Below, piece by piece: positions 49,959-58,054 of a stretch of DNA of 64,000 bases (position 1 is the stretch's first letter; each line of letters begins with the position of its first letter). Origin of the DNA: GCA-003244245 sp049673305 (lineage in GTDB: Bacteria; Actinomycetota; Actinomycetes; Mycobacteriales; Pseudonocardiaceae); contig JBATXM010000222.1 of assembly GCA_049673305.1 (NCBI GenBank), forward strand, positions 1-64,000. Reading direction: 5' to 3'. The position numbers and the translations under genes were made by a program. The notes beneath the pieces are model-generated. The model worked only from the letters and a program-made list of their open reading frames with translations. It did not search any database and was not told where the DNA came from.

Positions 49959-51083
49959 TCAGTGTTCGCGGCCGGTGAGCATGGTCCGCAGCGCCCGTCG
50001 GTCGGGTTTGCCGATGCCACGCAGCGGTAGCGCGTCGAACAAGACGATCTCTTTGGGGACCTGCGCCCTGGTGAGGAGGCGGCGGGCGGACACCCGAAGC
50101 GCGTCGGGGTCCGGGGGCTGCCCAGGATCGGTGGGTATTACCACGGCAGTGACCTGCTCTCCCCAGTCAGGGTCGGGCAGGCCCACCACGCAGGCTGCGG
50201 CGACCCCGGGCAGGCCACTGATCACGGCCTCCACCTCGGCTGGGACCACGTTGAACCCACCGGTGATGATCACGTCGTCAGCTCGCCCAAGCACCTGCAG
50301 CCGGCCTTGCCCGTCGAGCCGTCCGAGGTCGGAGGTCCGAAACCAGCCATCCCGCAACACCATTGCGGTTTCTTCAGGAGCATCGAGGTACCCGGTGGCC
50401 AGCATCGGACCTGCCAGCTCGACGCGCCCATCGTGATCCACCCGAACCTCGACCCCGTCCAGTGGCCATCCGTCGTAGACGCAGCCGCCCGCAGTCTCGG
50501 TCATGCCGTAGGTGCTCACCACGTGCACTCCCGCCGCCCAAGCCCCACGCAGCAGCTCCTTCGGTGCGGCGGCACCGCCCAGCAGCACCGCGTCGAATCC
50601 GGCGAGTGGCTCGGAATCGGTGCTCAGCAGCCGGGCCAGCTGGGTGGGCACCAGCGCCGTATAGCACCGTCCGGTCTCGCTGGCGAGTCGTTGTGCGGCG
50701 GCACCGAACCTGGCCGGCTCGAACCCACCGCGCAGGTCGAGCACCGAAGGTCGGTTGCCCGCGAGAGCCGCCCGAACCAGGACCTGCAGCCCAGCGACGT
50801 GCTGGGCGGGCAGCGCCAGCAGCCACTGCCCGGGACCGCCGAGCCGGGCCTGGGTGGCAGCGGCGGAGGCACCCAGCGCGGCGGCCTCGAGCTGCACCCA
50901 CTTGGGCTGCCCGGTGGAGCCCGAGGTGCCCAGCACGATCTGCCCAGGCCCCGGGTCCCGGGGCGGGATCGCCTGCCCCGACCCCAGCGGGGCCACCGCC
51001 TCGCCGCCAGCCAGCGCCGCGTGCAGCGCCACGTCCAGCTTCCAGACCGCCTCCACGGACCCGTCACAGCGGATCACCCGCAC
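49959..51083 (-). CDS. menE: o-Succinylbenzoate-CoA ligase
   Basis: A 374-residue adenylate-forming enzyme, short for the superfamily but normal for actinobacterial MenE. The P-loop is LGTSGSTGQPKWVQLEA. STYGMTETAGGCVYDG, RTSDLGRLDGQGRLQVLGRA and GGFNVVPAEVEAVISG follow, and the C-terminal lysine is in GIGKPDRRAL. It activates succinylbenzoate for menaquinone synthesis, matching the nearby menA. The start is GTG 51083. The region just upstream holds an inverted repeat. Confidence 0.93.
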   Translation of the reverse strand: MRVIRCDGSVEAVWKLDVALHAALAGGEAVAPLGSGQAIPPRDPGPGQIVLGTSGSTGQPKWVQLEAAALGASAAATQARLGGPGQWLLALPAQHVAGLQVLVRAALAGNRPSVLDLRGGFEPARFGAAAQRLASETGRCYTALVPTQLARLLSTDSEPLAGFDAVLLGGAAAPKELLRGAWAAGVHVVSTYGMTETAGGCVYDGWPLDGVEVRVDHDGRVELAGPMLATGYLDAPEETAMVLRDGWFRTSDLGRLDGQGRLQVLGRADDVIITGGFNVVPAEVEAVISGLPGVAAACVVGLPDPDWGEQVTAVVIPTDPGQPPDPDALRVSARRLLTRAQVPKEIVLFDALPLRGIGKPDRRALRTMLTGREH

Positions 51084-51102
51084 CGCGCGACCGCTCTCGC
51101 TG

Positions 51103-51164
51103 CGCCGAGTTCGACGTCAGTGTTGTGGAGTCGAGCGCTGGCAGCTCTGTTGTCGAACTCGGCG
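51103..51164. promoter_or_regulatory. Inverted repeat upstream of menE
   Basis: CGCCGAGTTCGAC (51103-51115) and GTCGAACTCGGCG (51152-51164) form a perfect 13-bp pair 36 nt apart, starting 20 nt before the menE start. It may be an operator, a leader hairpin or an insertion remnant. Confidence 0.5.
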
Positions 51165-51231
51165 TATGCAGTGCGCCTGGGCATGAGTAGTGGCAGTATG
51201 CCTTCCCGGTCGTTGCTGTCGGATCCGGACC

Positions 51232-51426
51232 CTACTTGAAGAACCGTCCCAAACCGAAGAAGCAACCGTGCTCAGTATCAATGTCGGAGGCCCCGCAGGA
51301 TGGCGCTGAGGGGTTGTCACCACCTACTGGACGTTTCTGATCAGCAGCAGCCACGCCAGCACCAGTGACAACAACCCCAACCAGCACAGCAACGATCGCC
51401 AGAAAACGAACAATGACTCCTCGCAC
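51232..51426 (-). CDS. Small secreted peptide
   Basis: 64 residues from GTG 51426. A clear signal peptide (VIVRFLAIVAVLVGVVVTGA, then GVAAA) leaves a mature part of about 36 residues, DQKRPVGGDN...CGASDIDTEHGCFFGLGRFF, with two cysteines and an aromatic C-terminus. The pattern resembles unnamed small exported proteins of actinobacteria. The frame is open to 51531, but an internal signal would result. Confidence 0.6.
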   Translation of the reverse strand: MRGVIVRFLAIVAVLVGVVVTGAGVAAADQKRPVGGDNPSAPSCGASDIDTEHGCFFGLGRFFK

Positions 51427-51584
51427 GGTGTCCCCCCACGTTCGATTGTCGGTGAACCGTTGCCCTCGCACACCACCTACCGCAGCAGCGCACGGGCCAA
51501 GTGCCCCAGGCCGCTTGAGCGAGCGGTCCAACCCCTCATCACAGCAACGGTCCTACCCGGTGTATCGGGTGCGGCCGTGAACTG

Positions 51585-52166
51585 TTACCACCAGCTACTC
51601 GGCGCGTCATACGGTATTGGCCACTGGTGCGCCCCGTCGGGCGCGTCGAGCCATATCCAGTGACGGTCGGGAGTGACGGTGAGTCCGAAGCGTTTCCAGC
51701 CAGGTTCGCCCAGCTCAGCCCATTGCTGATGGGCGGTTTCCAGGAGGTCCCACAGTCGGCTTGGCCCGCCGATCTGATGGAGCGGGTGTGGCGAAAGCCA
51801 TGACCATGTCTCGACGCTATCGTCGGCGGCGAGGGTGGGGGCTCGCGTTACGCCGCAGGTGGCGATGATCCGGTCGAAGGGGACGCGCTCAGGGACGCCT
51901 CGGGCACTGTTAGTCACGCTGAGGTGTGGGTGGAACCCGTGATCGGCCAGCCGACGCCGAGCCGCTTCCACCAACGCCGGCCCGATGTCCACGCTTGTGA
52001 CGTTTCGATCGCCTGGCTGGTCGGCCAGGAGCGCGGCGTTGTAGCCGGTGCCGGTGCCGATCTCCTCGGCTATCGGCTGGTTCTCCAGCTCGGTACTCGG
52101 GGTCTGGTTGCGGTAGACGCCATCGAGCCATCCAGCTCGATCATCGAGGTTGGCGCCGTCGACCAC
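51585..52166 (-). pseudogene. Remnant of a PIMT-like methyltransferase
   Basis: A 193-codon frame containing the SAM motif EEIGTGTGYNAALLADQPGD, then VPFDRIIATCGV and the C-terminal VTPDRHWIWLDAPDGAHQWP. This is the same type as the enzyme at 26853-28046, but lacks its first 110-odd residues and about 100 in the middle. The N-terminal part is garbled (MVDGANLDDRAGWLDGVYRN). I read it as a decayed duplicate or an independently acquired relative. Confidence 0.7.
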
Positions 52167-52633
52167 AAGCCACGGCGCTCTCCAATCCGGCGGGTCGTCG
52201 GTGCTGGGTGTTGCTGCTCATCCGGCTCACCCTCGCCACCCTCGACGGCCAGCTCGCCCAGCGTTGTGCGCTGACCCCCGTGCACAAGACCATCCTCGGC
52301 GCCCTTAATGGACCCGAACCACCCCGGTTGTTCGACGTCACCCCCACCAGCTGACCCGCACAGGCCCCACCCGGTGTGAGCGATACGACCGATCAAGACC
52401 CCCCACATTTCCGCTGGTCAAGGCGCAAAGCGACTGATCGCCTGCTCACTTTTGTGGAGTCCGAACAGACATCAGGGCAGAAATTGAGGAACAAGACTTA
52501 CGGAAAGATCCGAAAAATGATCTGAATATTAAGGTCGTCGGTTTGACATATTCAAAATATGAACGTAATCTCGAATTCAGTTCGTGTTGCACATTTACGC
52601 GAGCACTCCGAGACTATCAATATTGGGAGTACT
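52167..52633. other. Gene-poor stretch with a short coding remnant
   Basis: About 465 nt. In one plus-strand frame (roughly 52206-52353) there is a 40-odd-residue run ending KTILGALNGPEPPRLFDVTP, which looks like the tail of a lost gene, perhaps a transposase. From about 52440 to 52630 the DNA is much more AT-rich than the rest of the window, including gatctgaatattaaggtcgt. This probably contains the promoter of the gene at 52634. Confidence 0.4.
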
Positions 52634-53026
52634 ATGACTACGTTTGAAAAACGGTCCGACGAAACCACCTATGGCGATCGCGACAGCCACCACGGGCGGG
52701 ACAGCCATCAGGAGCGGGACAGTCATCAGCAGCACGGGGGGCTAGCGACGGCCGAAAATCTGATGTCCATCTGGACCTGCGTCGTCTACGACTACGCCGA
52801 GCAGGTATTGAAGGCCCAGCGACAGTTCGCCCACGGCATGCTGGGCGCCGCCGCACCGATGCGCAACGTTGTGCGAGACATCATGTCCGCGGACAACACC
52901 CAGGACAGGTCGGCGAACAACCAGCTCGACGCCAGGAGTGACCAACGTCACGACGGCTCTCGCAGATCAAACGAGCATTACAACGACGACGACACAGCGG
53001 GAGCACAACAGACGCTCCGTCGATAA
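52634..53026 (+). CDS. Hypothetical hydrophilic protein with RDSH repeats
   Basis: 130 residues from ATG 52634, with GGGAG 5 nt upstream. A hydrophilic start has three RDSH-x-x units (GDRDSHHGRDSHQERDSHQQ). A helical core follows (LMSIWTCVVYDYAEQVLKAQ, then RQFAHGMLGAAAPMRN), similar in flavour to phasin-like or polyhydroxyalkanoate-granule proteins, and the tail is Asn/Asp/Arg-rich. The reading frame may once have been longer, since a related composition continues in another frame to about 53170. The function is unknown. Confidence 0.5.
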   Translation: MTTFEKRSDETTYGDRDSHHGRDSHQERDSHQQHGGLATAENLMSIWTCVVYDYAEQVLKAQRQFAHGMLGAAAPMRNVVRDIMSADNTQDRSANNQLDARSDQRHDGSRRSNEHYNDDDTAGAQQTLRR

Positions 53027-53289
53027 CAACAGGTCCGCCGACAACACCTCGGACGCTGGCGACCGCTTGCGGCACCTGAGCATCCGACAAGCCCGCACCT
53101 GGACGCGGGAGGCCGAGCGAGCGGCTCGCCACCGGCGAACCGCTGCCGGCCCGGTTACCGGCCACCGCTAAGCCGTCGCGCCGGAGTCGGGCGTGATCAG
53201 CAACGGGCCAGCTGAAGTCGCATTGGCTCACAGAGGAAGCACGATGGCGTAGCGGCACCAACCGGTGGGGATCATCCGCCAGCGGGACT

Positions 53290-53985
53290 TCAGTGAAACC
53301 GGGGTTTCTTCATCAGGGCCTCACTTTCGAGCTTGTGTACCCGCTCGTCGTGGCCGATCTGCCGGAACACATCCGCGAGTGAGTCAAAGTGGCCAAAGTC
53401 GTCAGCGAACGAGGATTCAAATGGTGCGCTTTCCCAGTCGGGATGTTCCGCGATCATGATCATGTATTCGTGCTCCGCGTGGTCTTCGAAGTCCGCATTG
53501 AGACGATACGACCAGCTTGGGTTCACCACGAAGAGCAACCAAGACAACTGATAATAGGCGAATGCGATCGCCTGCGGTAACCAGAAGAACTTGATCTGCG
53601 GCTGTCGCCGGCCGGATTTGGCGATCAGCTCCTCGATGATAAGCAGGTGGAACATCTCGTTGTCTTGCTCCGCGCGGGACGTTGCAACACGCTCGTGTAT
53701 GCGCCGGGCCATATCTGTGTCGGCATGTACATGGGTGATAGCGATGAAGGCGACCTGTTCCCAGGCCATGTACGGAACGCGGGCGATCAACTCGAGAACC
53801 TTGAACTTGCTCAGCGTGAGAGGCTTGCCATAGACCACATCGAGCACGATGAACAGGATCCGCGCGGCGATTCCGTACCGGCGCCGAGGCGCCTCCAGCG
53901 TATCGGCCTGGGCCCGTCGCAGCTCCTCGTGCGTCAGCCGCGGTGGTCGCCCTGGTACAGCCGCGCTCGTCCCCTCATCAGCCAT
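53290..53985 (-). CDS. Alternative oxidase-like diiron protein
   Basis: 231 residues from ATG 53985, with GGAGG 5 nt upstream. The six expected diiron ligands appear in order: Glu65 in LELIARVPYMAWEQ, Glu110 and His113 in EQDNEMFHLL, Glu167 in ADFEDHAEHEY, and Glu214 with His217 in IGHDERVHKL. Two hydrophobic helices lie between (FWLPQAIAFAYYQLSWLLFV). This is the alternative oxidase/plastid terminal oxidase pattern: a membrane-bound ubiquinol-type oxidase that reduces O2 to water without pumping protons. Such enzymes are unusual in actinobacteria, where the quinol would be menaquinol. Other membrane diiron oxidases are possible. Confidence 0.78.
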   Translation of the reverse strand: MADEGTSAAVPGRPPRLTHEELRRAQADTLEAPRRRYGIAARILFIVLDVVYGKPLTLSKFKVLELIARVPYMAWEQVAFIAITHVHADTDMARRIHERVATSRAEQDNEMFHLLIIEELIAKSGRRQPQIKFFWLPQAIAFAYYQLSWLLFVVNPSWSYRLNADFEDHAEHEYMIMIAEHPDWESAPFESSFADDFGHFDSLADVFRQIGHDERVHKLESEALMKKPRFH

Positions 53986-54323
53986 CGTAATCCTCCCATG
54001 CTGCCCCGACCCGAACCGCCGGATCCATCCGACCATGACGCCGGGCGTTGCCGAGCAGACTAACGGGTTTACAGCAGGCGAGGGAGGGTGGAACTCACCG
54101 GGGACCCACAAGCCGACGGCTCAGCCTTACCCGCAAGAGCCAGGTGTGGGTCAGCGTACGCATCCGGTCGCTTACTCACACGGCGCGGTAAAGCCGTTGG
54201 CTCGTCGTTCGCGCCAGGTGGGTCGCCGCATCGCCGAGGTGCGCGGTCAGCGACGGACATGAGCTGCAGCGAGGCAGCGTCGGGTAGCACCCCGGTCGCA
54301 GCCGTCGGGTCGAACGCGGAGAG
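53986..54323. other. Intergenic region without a supported gene
   Basis: About 340 nt upstream of the oxidase gene. Several frames are open because of GC bias, but none has recognisable sequence or a ribosome site. The oxidase promoter should lie here. Confidence 0.5.
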
Positions 54324-54479
54324 TCAGAAATAGTGCCGTCGGCCGCCGACGGCATGCCCAACCGACCCGAGCACCACCAGGATCAACCCGATCACCACCA
54401 AGATGACCCCGAGAGTCCACAGAATCGGAATCCCGAGCAGAAACCCCACCACCAGCAAGATAATGCCAAGAATGATCAC
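54324..54479 (-). CDS. DUF6131-like two-helix membrane miniprotein, copy 2
   Basis: 51 residues from GTG 54479. The helices read ILGIILLVVGFLLGIPILWT and GVILVVIGLILVVLGSVGHA, and the protein ends GGRRHYF. It has the same length, topology and ending as 24461-24616, so the two are paralogues. The function is unknown. The frame is open far upstream, but only this segment is conserved. Confidence 0.78.
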   Translation of the reverse strand: MIILGIILLVVGFLLGIPILWTLGVILVVIGLILVVLGSVGHAVGGRRHYF

Positions 54480-54650
54480 GGTGAGTCTTCGAGCTCCGGC
54501 TGGGCGTCTCGCATATCTTACGGCACACCTATCCGATTCGTCCCCGTCCCGGGAGAACTTTGGGTAACGGCGCGGGGTCTCCTTGCCCCCCGCCCGTTGG
54601 ACTGATGATGTTGGCGGCAGATTGATGCCCTCATCTGGGACAATCGGCCC

Positions 54651-55196
54651 ATGGCTTACGCAGAAAACGGCGGGACGCGACTGTTCTGGGCGCAGAGCGG
54701 CGCCGGCCCGACGGTCGTTCTCATCCAGGGCTTCGGCTACACCCACGACATGTGGTATCGCACCGTGCCGGTCCTGTCCCCTGGCTACCGGGTCATCCGG
54801 TTCGACAACCCTGGAGTGGGGATGAGTGACGTGCCCCCGAGGGCGTACCGCGTTAGCAACATGGCCCAGGACGCCGCCACGGTCCTCGACGCCGCCGAAG
54901 CGGATGGCCCAACCCAAGCCCGACGCCGCCCACGGCGCGATGCTGGGGTTCCTCGACGAGCTCTGTCCGGCTGGACATTAACGCGCTCGATGGCGAGTGG
55001 GCGTTACCGGAGCTGTTGTGTTGGTGGATGCCAGCCGCGACACGGACACCTGGCGTCAGAAGGCACCGAAGTCTGGGCTGCTGATGAGCGGCCTGGGCTA
55101 AGCGAATTCGGGAGCGGGCGGGCGCGATGCAGAACTCAGCCTATGGGCAGAGATACCGAACGCCGACGCCCCAGGGACCTGGACCTACGCCTATAG
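54651..55196 (+). pseudogene. Truncated alpha/beta hydrolase (N-terminal part only)
   Basis: From ATG 54651 about 85 residues are clearly alpha/beta-hydrolase: GPTVVLIQGFGYTHDMWYRT (oxyanion-loop region), then YRVIRFDNPGVGMSD and DAATVLDAAEADG. The nucleophile elbow, acid and histidine are missing, and after about 54905 the frame turns Arg/Pro-rich and unrelated. It is a 5' remnant. The debris downstream to 55200 contains no intact gene. Confidence 0.75.
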
Positions 55197-55197
55197 C

Positions 55198-55225
55198 TCA
55201 GGGGGTGTCTATCAGGGGGTGTCTA
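55198..55225. repeat. 14-bp tandem repeat at the truncation point of a hydrolase
   Basis: tcagggggtgtcta is present at 55198-55211 and 55212-55225. The minus-strand hydrolase frame ends (TGA) at the start of the second copy, so this junction probably marks where its 3' part was lost. Confidence 0.8.
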
Positions 55226-55733
55226 GAAGTCCCTGGCGTGACCGAGCACGAGGTATTCGGTGGTGCAGGCCAGGCATCACCAGCGCCGGCATCACCAGCG
55301 TCATCCAGCGTGCCCACTGCGAACCCGCGATGCTCCGGGCGGTCGCGCACAACACCAACCCGGCGGTCAACCGCGGATGTCGACGCCAACACAGTTGCGC
55401 GATCAGCCTACCCATCGAGTAACCGACCACGATGAGCCTCTCGACACCCAACACCGCAGCCAACCCAGCGACGTCATCGGCGCACTGCTCCAGCCGGTAG
55501 ACTCCCGCACAGCCCAGTCCCCGCCCATGCCCGCGCTGATCAAAGGCCAGTACCCGGAAGTATCGCCCCAGCACCGGAAACACCGCCGACCAGTTGAGTT
55601 CGGCGGTCATCGTGACACCGTGCACGAGAACTAAGGTCGGCGCTCCCGGCGGCCCCGGGCACTCCCACACCACGGTGCGCCCCTGCCCGGGCAGCGTCAC
55701 CACCCGTTCGACCGTCGAGCTTGCGTCATCCAT
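55212..55733 (-). pseudogene. 3'-truncated alpha/beta hydrolase
   Basis: From ATG 55733 the 173-residue product shows a good N-terminal hydrolase half: APTLVLVHGVTMTAELNWSA, then RVLAFDQRGHGRGLG and the nucleophile elbow VVGYSMGRLIAQ. It stops soon after the elbow, with no lid, acid or catalytic histidine. It faces the other hydrolase remnant (54651) across the same debris. A functional short protein is unlikely. Confidence 0.72.
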
Positions 55734-55885
55734 CGAATGCCGTCCCTCGCAACGGCGCCGACCCATCGACGATGCCGAAGACCTCGCCCCTGACCATCAG
55801 GCCAGACCCCACCAGCACCAAACTTGAATCGATCTTACCCGGCTTGGGCGCTTGACGCACTCGCCGCTCGTGACTTACGGCTGGG

Positions 55886-57342
55886 TCAGGCGGCGCGGGT
55901 GGCGCGGAGTTGGTCGTGCAGGGATCGGACAGCTGCGGGGCGGTGAGTGGGGGGCAGGGCGGCGAGGTCGGCTTCCAACCGGCGCAGCACCAGCGAGCAG
56001 CGGCGGGAGCGGACGGTGGGCAGCCGGCGCAGCGCGGTGAGTCCGGCAGCCACCGCCCGGTCTAGATCGCCGGCCGCGACGTGCGCCCGGGCCAACCACG
56101 CCGCACCGAACACGGCGCTGCGGGGCGTGCTGGCCGGATGGGTGGCGGTGCGCCCAATTACCTGCTCCGCGCCATCCAGCAGAGCACGGGAATCGCGGGA
56201 GGTAACCCCAGCGAGGGTGAGCGCACTCTGGGCGAGCTCCTTCTCCAGCGCAGCCGGCCCGAAACAGGCCCAATGCGGCGGGTCGGTAAGCGCGCCCGCC
56301 ACGTCGAGCAGCGCACGTGCCTCATCAGCGGCGGCGTGAAATCCTCGCGCATTGCCCACCGCAGCCTGAGCATCCGCGAATCCGAGCGCGGCCCTCGCGC
56401 GCACCGCAGCTGGAGTGGAGCGGGCCACCTCGTGCGCGGCGTTGGCCAGCTCGACTGCGTCCCGGGCGGCGCGGCCCAGGTCGATACCGTCGTTCAGCCG
56501 ACCCTGATGCACCCGTGCCTGGCTCATGCAGACCAGCAGGGACACACCCTGTGAGCGGTCGCCCGCAGTGTGCGCGGCGTGCAGCCCGCTGGTGAGGTAC
56601 CGCTGGGACAACCCGTGCTTGCCGGCGTCGTGGGCCAGCCACCCGGCCTGTGCGGACAGCCGGGCCCATTCGGCGAGCAGTCGGTTGGCTACTGCCGCAT
56701 TGGTGAACTTGGCCTGGCGGAGCAGTGTGGCGACATAGGTCAGGTGGTGGTGGACAAAGCGCACGGTGTCCTCGTGGCCACCCTCGGTGTTACCCAGACT
56801 GCGGATTCCAGCCGTGGTGGCGGCGACCGCGTCGACCATGGCGGAGGTAACGGTGATGCTGCGCCGTTCGTCGGCCAGCGCGGCGAATGACCCGCCTCGG
56901 GTGCCGAGGTGGTCGACGTAACCCCAGGCCGGTGTGGTCAGGGCGGGCCCGCTGCCGGCGAGGAAAATACGGCGGTCCATCCCGATCACGCCTCCGGTGT
57001 GGCGGAGCCAGTCATCCAGTACCTCCACCGTACCTTCGGCGGTCCACGGCAGGTTCATCCCGGAATCGGCGGGCACCCAGAACTCGGTGGGCTGGGCCCG
57101 GCCAGCCCACAACTCATCAAAGCGGATCTCCCGGCCCAGCGCGTCGGAGATCAGGTGGGCCACCACGGTGGGCAGCGGAGGACGGGGCACCCGATCCTGG
57201 TGCAGCCATTCCGAGACGGGCTGCGTGCGACATAGCCGGGCCCGAGCAGCCCGTTGACGGCGTTGGCCACCTGGCTGGGCGACCAGCTGAGCTCCGCCAG
57301 CAACGTCCCCAACACCTCATTGCCCCGCTGCTCAACCGCCAT
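55886..57342 (-). pseudogene. XRE/TPR-type orphan regulator with a frameshift
   Basis: Starting at ATG 57342 the N-terminal helix-turn-helix reads GTLLAELSWSPSQVANAVNG, then LLGPGYVAR. It then leaves frame near 57219-57223. One base short, the next frame continues as PVSEWLHQDRVPRPPLPTVV into a 430-residue TPR-like region (LRQAKFTNAAVANRLLAEWA, AAWLARAHVAAGDLDRAVAA). With one extra base it would be a full-length regulator of about 485 residues. Either it is a recent frameshift or a sequencing error. A GTG at 57190 could still give the C-terminal part alone. Confidence 0.75.
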
Positions 57343-57685
57343 GCCTACCCCTCCGATGACCACATGAAGACCGGTGATGGCTCACCGTAACCGGCTGTAG
57401 CGGCATTCGGTGAACGTTCTTGCGTCGATCCCGGGGCCGTAGCAAGCCAAACCGACGCTACAGCGGTGTTCTTGCGCTCCGGGCATCACCCACCGGCCCT
57501 CTGCCGTCGCCCGACGCGCTGTTCCGCCGGCCCACTCCCGCCCGCACCGCGCGGTGAGCTGATTTCCTTTTGGTCATGCCCCAGCCGCGACCGCCCATAA
57601 CGCGGGAGAACCAGATGCCCCACGTCCATGATCAGAATTCCGCCGTCGGCCCGCTCGGCGGCCAGCCAGACCGGGCGGGGCTCCG
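57343..57685. promoter_or_regulatory. Divergent region between the XRE/TPR gene and a small gene
   Basis: About 340 nt separating two outward-facing genes, the normal site for a regulator-controlled promoter. GAACGTTC occurs at 57412-57419 as a short palindrome. I see no convincing -10/-35 or longer operator. A few open frames appear to be shadows. Confidence 0.4.
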
Positions 57686-57997
57686 GTGAGCGGGCACCCG
57701 CCATGGTGCTCGCCGCTGCACTGCTTCCGCACCGAGGACGGTGTGTGGGTTCACGAGCAGGAGCCGGTGCGCTGGGAGGAGGGCGAGGTGCGGTTCGAGA
57801 GCCGGCTGCTGTTCCCTGACGATGAGGATCCCCCCGTCACGTACCTCCTGTTGAGCATGGAGGACCTGCGGCTCACCTGGCGCTGCATCGACGCCTTTCT
57901 GCCCATCGACACTGCGCGGCGACTGCGTGACCGGCTGACGGCGCACCTCGACGCCGCGGACAGCTCCCGGCGTTTCTTCGGTGACGATTCGGGGTAG
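57686..57997 (+). CDS. Small protein, DUF6907-like
   Basis: 103 residues from GTG 57686. It begins VSGHPPWCSPLHC, the HP-x-WC-x3-x-C pattern that I associate with DUF6907-type proteins. A beta-rich middle (VHEQEPVRWEEGEVRFESRL) and a helix (DTARRLRDRLTAHLDAA) follow. Its partner is the divergent XRE/TPR regulator, as in many actinobacterial regulator/small-gene pairs. The function is unknown. Confidence 0.65.
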   Translation: MSGHPPWCSPLHCFRTEDGVWVHEQEPVRWEEGEVRFESRLLFPDDEDPPVTYLLLSMEDLRLTWRCIDAFLPIDTARRLRDRLTAHLDAADSSRRFFGDDSG

Positions 57998-58054
57998 CCG
58001 GAGCCTGCCTCACGCCGGGGTTGCTGCTATGTGATCGAGGATTGGAGATCAGGC

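Noticed and set aside
52070..52408. A 112-codon minus-strand frame upstream of the PIMT remnant
   Set aside because: It contains no SAM-domain or N-terminal PIMT sequence, so it does not restore the broken gene.
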